A DNA stretch of 64,000 bases from assembly GCA_016217545.1 (NCBI GenBank), contig JACRHT010000016.1, positions 434,001 through 498,000 of the forward strand, written 5' to 3'. The notes beneath the pieces were generated by a model. That model saw only the letters and a list, made by a program, of their open reading frames with translations, did no database searches and was not told the origin of the DNA. The translations under genes were made by a program, and so were the position numbers. Shown here piece by piece: positions 57,789 to 64,000 of the stretch; the stretch's first letter is position 1; every line of letters begins with the position of its first letter. The stretch is from Opitutia bacterium. GTDB taxonomy: Bacteria > Verrucomicrobiota > Verrucomicrobiia > Opitutales > Opitutaceae.

Positions 57789-59674
57789 GCCTCCCGCGCC
57801 GCCTGCTGCTCGGTCTCGCGTGCCTCGCCGGCCTGCTCGCCGCGCGGGCGACGGGCTCCGCCACGAACGACACGGCGGCGCCCGCGGAATGGCCCGCGCA
57901 TCCGCGCCTGCTCGCGCGCGAGGAAGCCTGGCAAACGCTCCGCGTGCGCCTCGCCGCCGAGCCGGCGCTCGCGGCGTTCAGCGACGCGCTGGTGGCGGAG
58001 GCGCGCGCCCGCGCCGCGTTGCCGCCCGTGCAGCGCGTGATGACCGGCCGCCGCCTGTTGCACGTCTCGCGCGAGCTGTTGCACCGCGTGCTGCTCTTCA
58101 GCTACGCCGCGCGCGTGACGGGCGAGGAGTCTTTCGTTCGCCGCGCTGAGAGCGAGATGCTGGCGGCCGCGCGTTTCAGCGACTGGAACCCCGAGCATTT
58201 CCTCGACGTCGGCGAGGCGACGGCCGCGCTCGCCCTCGGTTACGATTGGCTGCATGCGCGCCTCGCGCCCGCCGCGCGGGACGAGATCCGCCGCGCCATC
58301 GTGGAGAAAGGGCTTCGGCCCGGCCTCGATCCCAAGGATCGCCGCAACTCGTGGCAGCGCGCCGAGAACAACTGGAACCAGGTTTGTTTCGGCGGCCTCA
58401 CGCTCGGCGCGTTCGCCGTTGCCGACGAAGCACCGGCCGAAGCGCAGCGCGTGCTCGATCTTGCGCGCGTCGGGATTGCGCACGGCCTCAAGCCTTACGC
58501 GCCGGACGGCGTCTATCCCGAAGGCCCGTCCTATTGGGCTTACGGCACGAGCTACCAGGTGCTGATGCTCGCGGCGCTCGAATCCGCGCTCGGCACCGAT
58601 TGGGGCCTGAGCGCGAGTCCCGGTTTCCTGGCGAGCGCGGGCGGTTACTTGCAGCTGACCGGCCCGAGCGGACACTCGTTCAACTTCTCCGACGGCGGCG
58701 AGCGACTGGACTTCGAGCCCGCGGTGTTCTGGTTCGCGCGCCGCACGGGCGACGCGGGACTGCTGCGCTTCGAAATGCAGCGTCTGGCCGGGAAGAACGG
58801 CCTCGCTGCCGCCGCGCGCAGCAATCGTTTCGCTCCGCTCGCGGCGCTGTGGTGGCCGACGAGCGCCGCGGCGGCACCGCGCCTGCCCCTCGACTGGCGC
58901 GGCGATGGTGCTAACCCGGTGGTCGTCTTCCGCGAGTCGTGGACCGCGCCCGGCTCGGCCTATCTCGCCGCCAAGGGCGGCGCGGCCGGCCTCAATCATG
59001 CGCACATGGACGCCGGCACCTTCGTCTACGAAGTCGACGGCGTGCGTTGGGCCATCGACCTCGGCATGCAGGATTACGAGTCGCTCGAGTCGAAGAAGAT
59101 CGACCTCTGGAACCGCGCCCAAAACTCGCCGCGCTGGAGCGTCTACCGCCTCGCCAACGTCAGCCACAACACGCTCACGCTTGGCGGCGCGCGGCATCGC
59201 GTCGACGGCCGCGCCACTGTCGAGCGCTTCACCTCGGACGGCGCGCGTCGCGTCGCCGTGCTCGATCTCAGTCCGGTCTTCGCCGGACAGGCGCAACGCG
59301 TGCGGCGCGGCTTCGCACTGCAGCCCGACCGCGGCTTCGTCGTGCGCGACGAGATCGCCGGCCTCGCACCAGCCACCTCCGTCCGCTGGCAGCTCGCCAC
59401 GCGCGCCCAGGTCGAGTTGCGTGGCGCCACCGCGGTGCTCCGGCAAAACGGCCACTCGCTCACGCTGCATCTGCTGGGCAGCGACCGCCTGACGTTCGCC
59501 GCAGCGCCCGCCCAGCCGCCGGACGACGGCTTCAATGCCCGCAACCCCGGCGTGACGCTCGTCAGCGTCACGTTCACGCCGCTCGATTCGCCCGACGCAT
59601 CAGTCACCGTGCAGTTCTGCCCGGGCGAGCACGCGGGAAATCCCCCCTCGCCTCGCCCGCTCGCCGAATGGTGA
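57785..59674 (+). CDS. heparinase II/III-family polysaccharide lyase-like protein, secreted
   Basis: 629 residues. Signal peptide ([20 protein letters not shown]), an (alpha/alpha)-toroid with [18 protein letters not shown] and [20 protein letters not shown], and a C-terminal beta-sandwich with [20 protein letters not shown] and [11 protein letters not shown], the pattern of heparinase II/III and alginate lyase families (PL12/15/17-like). It probably beta-eliminates a uronate-containing chain, in keeping with the uronate enzymes of this operon. ATGA overlap with GH3. Confidence 0.85.
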   Translation: MSLPRRLLLGLACLAGLLAARATGSATNDTAAPAEWPAHPRLLAREEAWQTLRVRLAAEPALAAFSDALVAEARARAALPPVQRVMTGRRLLHVSRELLHRVLLFSYAARVTGEESFVRRAESEMLAAARFSDWNPEHFLDVGEATAALALGYDWLHARLAPAARDEIRRAIVEKGLRPGLDPKDRRNSWQRAENNWNQVCFGGLTLGAFAVADEAPAEAQRVLDLARVGIAHGLKPYAPDGVYPEGPSYWAYGTSYQVLMLAALESALGTDWGLSASPGFLASAGGYLQLTGPSGHSFNFSDGGERLDFEPAVFWFARRTGDAGLLRFEMQRLAGKNGLAAAARSNRFAPLAALWWPTSAAAAPRLPLDWRGDGANPVVVFRESWTAPGSAYLAAKGGAAGLNHAHMDAGTFVYEVDGVRWAIDLGMQDYESLESKKIDLWNRAQNSPRWSVYRLANVSHNTLTLGGARHRVDGRATVERFTSDGARRVAVLDLSPVFAGQAQRVRRGFALQPDRGFVVRDEIAGLAPATSVRWQLATRAQVELRGATAVLRQNGHSLTLHLLGSDRLTFAAAPAQPPDDGFNARNPGVTLVSVTFTPLDSPDASVTVQFCPGEHAGNPPSPRPLAEW

Positions 59675-59765
59675 GTTCGGCCGTCGCGGTTTGGCGCGTC
59701 GCGTGTCGAACGGTCAAGCTGCGGCGCGATTGTGCCGGCGGCGGTTTGCGCGAACGATTCGCCGC

Positions 59766-61313
59766 ATGACACCCCGACCCCTGTTTGCGTGCGCGGCGCT
59801 TGCGTTGGCGACCGCGGTTACGTCTGTGCACGCGTCCGATGCCACGCTCGTCCTCCGCGGCGACGAGCCCGGCCCCGTGATCAACCGGAACATCTACGGC
59901 CACTTCGCGGAGCATCTCGGCCATTGCATCTACGAAGGCATCTGGGTCGGACCGGACTCGCCCATCCCGAACACGAAGGGTTATCGCAACGACGTGCTCG
60001 CCGCGCTGCGCGAGCTGAAAGTCCCCTTGTTGCGCTGGCCGGGCGGCTGTTTCGCCGACGAGTATCACTGGAAGGACGGCATCGGGCCGCGCGAGTCGCG
60101 TCCGTCGATGTTTAACTCCCATTGGGGCGGCGTCGTGGAGAACAACCATTTCGGCACGCACGAGTTTCTCGACCTCTGCGAGATGCTCGGCATCGAGCCC
60201 TACGTGTGCCTCAACGTCGGCAGCGGCACCGTGCAGGAGGCGATGGAATGGGTCGAATACATGACTTCGCCCGCCAGCTCGCCCATGGCCAATCTCCGTC
60301 GCGCGCACGGCCGGCAGGAACCGTGGAAGGTCAAGTATCTCGCCATCGGCAACGAGAGCTGGGGCTGCGGCGGCAGCATGACGCCGGAGTTCTACGCCGA
60401 CAATTACCGCCGCTATAACACCTTCGTCAAAAACTACACCGACACCCGCCTCTATCGCGTCGCGTGCGGCCCCGACGGCTCCAACTACAACTGGACCGAG
60501 GTGCTCATGCAGAAGGCCGCGAAGAACATGAACGGCCTCGCGCTGCACCACTACACGCTGCCAACGGGCGATTGGAAAAAGAAGGGCGCCGCCACCGATT
60601 TCCCCGAAGCCGAGTGGTTCTCCACCCTGCGCAACACGCTCCGCATGGAGGAACTCGTGACGAAGCACACCGCGATCATGGATAGATACGATCCGGAGAA
60701 GAAGGTCGCGCTCGTCGTCGACGAATGGGGCACCTGGTATGACAAGACGCCGGGCACCAAGGACGGCTTCCTCGTCCAGCAGAACTCCCTGCGCGACGCG
60801 CTCGTCGCCGCGCTGAATTTCCACGTCTTCCACCGTCACGCCGACCGCGTCACGATGGCCAACATCGCGCAGATGGTGAACGTGCTCCAAGCCGTCATTC
60901 TCACCGACGGCTCGAAGATGATCCTCACGCCGACCTATCACGCGTTCGAGATGTTCAAAGTGCATCAGGACGCCACGTCACTGCGCGTCGATCTCGTGTC
61001 GCCCGACTATGTCTTCGGCACCGAGAAAATTCCCGCCGTCAGCGCCTCCGCTTCGCGCGACGCCGCCGGCAAGGTCCATCTCTCGCTCGTGAACTGCGAC
61101 CCGAAGAACGCCATCACCGTCACGTGCGCCCTCGCCGGCGTCACTGCACAGAGCGTCACCGGCCGCGTGCTCACCGCCGACGCGATGGACACGCACAACA
61201 CGTTCGACGCCCCCGCTGCCGTGAAGCCCGCCGCCTTCACCGGCGCGAAGCTCGAAGGCGGCAAGCTCGTCGTCGCGCTCCCGGCGAAATCCGTCGTCGT
61301 GCTCGAACTCTGA
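59766..61313 (+). CDS. GH51 alpha-L-arabinofuranosidase, secreted
   Basis: 515 residues, the short GH51 form. Signal peptide ([20 protein letters not shown]), then [40 protein letters not shown], acid/base E197 in [11 protein letters not shown] and nucleophile E320 in VVDEWGTWY, and a C-terminal sandwich. It removes terminal arabinofuranose from arabinan, arabinogalactan or arabinoxylan. The frame is open back to 59691; the ATG at 59766 gives the leader. Confidence 0.93.
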   Translation: MTPRPLFACAALALATAVTSVHASDATLVLRGDEPGPVINRNIYGHFAEHLGHCIYEGIWVGPDSPIPNTKGYRNDVLAALRELKVPLLRWPGGCFADEYHWKDGIGPRESRPSMFNSHWGGVVENNHFGTHEFLDLCEMLGIEPYVCLNVGSGTVQEAMEWVEYMTSPASSPMANLRRAHGRQEPWKVKYLAIGNESWGCGGSMTPEFYADNYRRYNTFVKNYTDTRLYRVACGPDGSNYNWTEVLMQKAAKNMNGLALHHYTLPTGDWKKKGAATDFPEAEWFSTLRNTLRMEELVTKHTAIMDRYDPEKKVALVVDEWGTWYDKTPGTKDGFLVQQNSLRDALVAALNFHVFHRHADRVTMANIAQMVNVLQAVILTDGSKMILTPTYHAFEMFKVHQDATSLRVDLVSPDYVFGTEKIPAVSASASRDAAGKVHLSLVNCDPKNAITVTCALAGVTAQSVTGRVLTADAMDTHNTFDAPAAVKPAAFTGAKLEGGKLVVALPAKSVVVLEL

Positions 61314-61317
61314 GTCG

Positions 61318-63756
61318 ATGCGCCGAACACGTTCAGCCGTCGCCCTGCTGTGCGCGCTCGGCTGGACCGCGCTCGGTTCGGCGGCGAATTTTCCGCTCGT
61401 TGAACACGGGCGCGCGGCACCGTTCGTGGTTTCCCCGACCGACGCCAAGGTCGTTCAGCTCGCGACCGGCGATTTGGTCCGCGACGTTGCGACGATCACC
61501 GGCATCGAACCGATGATCGAGTCCAGCGCGACCGACGCCGGGCCGCGCGTGCTCATCGGCACGCTGGGCCAAGCGCCCGCTATCGACGCCCTCGTCGCCG
61601 CCGGCGCGCTCGAGGTCGCGCAGTTGCGCGGCGCGTGGGAATCGTTCCTCATCGCCACGCTCGCACCGCCGGCCGTGCCCGCACCGACGCTCGTGATCGT
61701 CGGCAGCGACCGCCGCGGCACCGCGTTCGGCGTCTATGAGCTCTCGCAGCAGATCGGCGTCTCGCCGTGGCACTGGTGGGCGGACGCGACACCGGAAAAA
61801 AAGAGCGAGCTGCTCATCGCCGAAGGCACGCGGCGCTTTGGCCCGCCGTCGGTGCGTTATCGCGGCATTTTTCTCAACGACGAGGACTGGGGCCTGCAGC
61901 CGTGGGCGGCGAAAACCTTCGAGCCCGAGAGCGGCGGCATCGGCCCGAAGACCTACGCCCGCGTGTTCGAACTCCTCCTCCGCCTGAAAGCCAACACGCT
62001 CTGGCCCGCGATGCACGCGTGCACCCGTCCGTTCAACGCCGACCCGCGCAACGCCGCGCTCGCCGACGACTACGCCATCGTCATGGGCTCGTCGCACGCC
62101 GAGCCGATGCTCCGCAACAACGTCGGGGAATGGCCGCACGAGCGCGCCGCCGACTACAACTACGTCACCAACCGCGACGGCGTGCGCGCGTATTGGGAGG
62201 AGCGCGTGCGCGCCAACAGCCGTTTCGAAAGCCTCTGGACGCTCGGCATGCGCGGCATCCACGACAGCGCGATCCAAGGTGCGAAGACCGACGCCGAGCG
62301 CATCGCCGTGCTCGAACGGGTCTTCGCCGACCAACGCGCCATGCTCGCGGAGCACGTCGACCGCAGGAGCCTGCTTGCAGGCGATGATTCGTCTAGATCG
62401 CCTGCAAGCAGGCTCCTACAGCAGTCTTCCTCCGCCGGCATTCCCCAGATGTTCTGCGCCTACAAGGAAGTCCTCGACCTTTACCGCCGCGGGCTGCGCG
62501 TGCCGGATGACGTCACGATTGTCTGGCCCGACGACAACTTCGGTTACGTGCGCAACTTCGCCTCGCCCGAGGAACGGAAGCGCCGCGGCGGCTTCGGCGT
62601 CTACTACCACCTCTCCTACCTCGGCCGACCGCTCTCCTATCTCTGGCTCTGCACGACGCCGCCCGCGCTGGTGTGGGAGGAGATGACCAAGTCCTACGCG
62701 CACGGCGCGGACCGCGTGTGGATCGCGAACGTCGGCGATCTCAAGCCCGCCGAAATCGGCACCGAGTTCTTTCTGCGTCTCGCGTGGGACGTGAAGCAAT
62801 GGGGCCCCGACGCGCAGCCGAAGTTCCTGCGCGAGTTCGCCACGCGCGAGTTCGGCGCGGCGCACGCCGACCGGATCGCCGCGGTTCTCGACCGTTACTA
62901 CACGCTGAATTTCGCCCGCAAACCCGAGCACCTGCAATGGTGGTTGCCCGGCCAGCCGCCGCGCGCGAGCGATTGGACGCGCGGCGACCTCGAGGCGCGC
63001 CGGTCGGCCTTTGACGACTTGAGCGCCGACGTGGACGCACTCGCAGGAAGGATTCCCGTCGCCAAGCGCGACGCGTTTTTCGAGTTGGTCACCTATCCCG
63101 TGAAAGGCGCGGCGCTCGCCAATCGCCGCTACATTCTCGGCGAACATGGTTCTCACCTCGACGCGGCGCACGCCGCCGACGCCGAACTGCGCGAGCTGAC
63201 GCGGCGCTTCAACGAGGAGATTGCTCGCGGGAAATGGAAGGGCCTCATGCGACTGGAGCCGGCCGACGATGACTGGAAAAGCATGCGCCTCGCGCCGTGG
63301 CGTCCGTTGAATCTGTCGGGCTCGACGCCCGGCGAGGTCGAGGGACGCATTGCCCTGCCGGTGTTTTCCGCCCCGGAAGCCCGGGACGGAGCTGGCATCG
63401 TCCCGGGGCTCGGACGGTCCGGCAGTGCGCTGCGTCTCGCCGCAGGCGCAGACTACACCTACGAAATCGAGACCGGCCCCGGCGCCTTCGACCTTACGTT
63501 CGAGCTCCTCCCCACCCACCCGCTTCGCGGCGGCGCGCTGCGCGTGGCGTTCGCGATCGACGGCGGTCCCTTCCACGCCCTCGCGCTTCCGGTCCGCGAC
63601 GGTGGACCCGAGTGGGCGCAAGGCGTCCTCGCCGGCTTCCGCCCACTCACCACGCGCATCCGCCTTTCGCAACCGGGCGCGCACAAACTCGCCCTCCGCG
63701 GCGTCGACGACGGCGTCGTCCTCGACCGCATCACCCTGACTCCCGTTCAGCCATGA
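61318..63756 (+). CDS. GH115 alpha-glucuronidase-like enzyme, secreted
   Basis: 812 residues. Signal peptide (RRTRSAVALLCALGWTALGS), N-terminal alpha/beta domain (LVIVGSDRRGTAFGVYELSQ), GH115 barrel (FLNDEDWGLQPWAAKTFEPE, LRLKANTLWPAMH, MGSSHAEPML, VWPDDNFGYVR), helical insertion domain and C-terminal sandwich. GH115 enzymes release (4-O-methyl-)glucuronic acid from xylan side chains. A palindromic repeat (62365-62417) adds ~20 residues in frame to a loop just before IPQMFCAYKEVLDLY. The GH51 stop lies 4 nt upstream. Confidence 0.92.
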   Translation: MRRTRSAVALLCALGWTALGSAANFPLVEHGRAAPFVVSPTDAKVVQLATGDLVRDVATITGIEPMIESSATDAGPRVLIGTLGQAPAIDALVAAGALEVAQLRGAWESFLIATLAPPAVPAPTLVIVGSDRRGTAFGVYELSQQIGVSPWHWWADATPEKKSELLIAEGTRRFGPPSVRYRGIFLNDEDWGLQPWAAKTFEPESGGIGPKTYARVFELLLRLKANTLWPAMHACTRPFNADPRNAALADDYAIVMGSSHAEPMLRNNVGEWPHERAADYNYVTNRDGVRAYWEERVRANSRFESLWTLGMRGIHDSAIQGAKTDAERIAVLERVFADQRAMLAEHVDRRSLLAGDDSSRSPASRLLQQSSSAGIPQMFCAYKEVLDLYRRGLRVPDDVTIVWPDDNFGYVRNFASPEERKRRGGFGVYYHLSYLGRPLSYLWLCTTPPALVWEEMTKSYAHGADRVWIANVGDLKPAEIGTEFFLRLAWDVKQWGPDAQPKFLREFATREFGAAHADRIAAVLDRYYTLNFARKPEHLQWWLPGQPPRASDWTRGDLEARRSAFDDLSADVDALAGRIPVAKRDAFFELVTYPVKGAALANRRYILGEHGSHLDAAHAADAELRELTRRFNEEIARGKWKGLMRLEPADDDWKSMRLAPWRPLNLSGSTPGEVEGRIALPVFSAPEARDGAGIVPGLGRSGSALRLAAGADYTYEIETGPGAFDLTFELLPTHPLRGGALRVAFAIDGGPFHALALPVRDGGPEWAQGVLAGFRPLTTRIRLSQPGAHKLALRGVDDGVVLDRITLTPVQP
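62365..62417. repeat. in-frame palindromic repeat, GGAGCCTGCTTGCAGGCGA type, copy 2
   Basis: Arms AGGAGCCTGCTTGCAGGCGAT and ATCGCCTGCAAGCAGGCTCCT are perfect complements around a short centre. Encodes RRSLLAGDDSSRSPASRLLQ in the GH115 gene, in the same frame as the copy at 50822-50899. Confidence 0.94.
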
Positions 63757-64000
63757 AACGATTCGTCCTGCTCGCGCTGGGGTTGTTGGCGTTCACGTCG
63801 ACCCTCCTCGCCCGCGCCGAAAAGGAAGCCGCGCCCAAGCCGCTCTTCCGCGACCCGGTTTTCGACGGCGCCGCCGATCCGGTCGTCGTCTGGAACCCGC
63901 ACGCCCGCGCGTGGTGGATGTTCTACACCAACCGCCGCGCCAACGTCCCCGGCCTCTCCGGCGTCGCGTGGGTCCACGGCACCGCCATCGGCATCGCCGA
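63753..64000 (+). CDS. GH43-like propeller protein, N-terminal part (cut by window edge)
   Basis: The first ~82 residues: signal peptide (RFVLLALGLLAFTSTLLARA) and the first propeller blade with FRDPVFDGAADPVVVWNPHA and WWMFYTNRR, the pattern of GH43/GH117-like five-bladed propellers. ATGA overlap with GH115 (63753-63756). The rest lies beyond the window. Confidence 0.78.
   Translation, partial: MKRFVLLALGLLAFTSTLLARAEKEAAPKPLFRDPVFDGAADPVVVWNPHARAWWMFYTNRRANVPGLSGVAWVHGTAIGIA

Overview
The window is GC-rich, tightly packed DNA dominated by secreted plant-polysaccharide hydrolases. It is interrupted by a roughly 11 kb gene-cassette array of clearly lower GC. The many ATGA/GTGA start-stop overlaps, sodium:solute symporters instead of SusC/SusD pairs, several families of scattered palindromic repeats, and an integron integrase with an extra N-terminal region suggest a Verrucomicrobiota member of the Opitutaceae type. 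The lineage is an inference from gene style, not a database match.

Left part (1-33,001): (i) a leftward operon from about 7,494 to the window edge: MGH1-like alpha/alpha-barrel glycosidase, DUF6298-type beta-helix protein, DUF5060/apiosidase-like hydrolase, GH43-like propeller and an MFS transporter cut by the edge. (ii) a rightward operon 7,967-25,297: Fe-alcohol dehydrogenase, DapA-family aldolase, four-carbon acid sugar kinase and PdxA-family dehydrogenase, all joined by overlaps, then a sialidase-like propeller, an SSS symporter, a GH67/GH20-style hydrolase, two GH2 enzymes and a xylose-isomerase-like protein. (iii) a leftward symporter, Gfo/Idh/MocA oxidoreductase and L-rhamnose mutarotase (29,613-26,113), divergent from a second oxidoreductase and a CE12-type acetylesterase (30,119-32,916). 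Rhamnose mutarotase, CE12 esterase, apiosidase-like and beta-galactosidase genes point to pectin/rhamnogalacturonan side chains as the target.

Middle (33,049-44,240): a sedentary chromosomal integron. A leftward intI is truncated before its catalytic domain. An attI-like junction at 33,952 is followed by about 20 rightward cassettes separated by 18 complete attC sites, eight of them exactly 134 bp. Cassettes encode small membrane proteins, secreted proteins, an ankyrin protein, a DUF6794-like protein and orphans. An intact IS110-family element and an IS110 remnant each sit just past an attC R'' box. Six cassette proteins read into the attC and share an attC-encoded C-terminal tail, and about half of the recombination boxes carry GAT where GTT is canonical.

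Right part (44,256-64,000): leftward GH112 phosphorylase, GH42 and cytosolic GH2 genes (51,647-44,256), divergent from a rightward operon of DUF5107-TPR protein, GH3, heparinase II/III-like lyase, GH51 arabinofuranosidase, GH115 alpha-glucuronidase and a GH43-like gene cut by the edge. A recurring oddity is that palindromic repeats lie in frame inside hydrolase genes or supply their N-terminal leaders, in one case the whole signal peptide.
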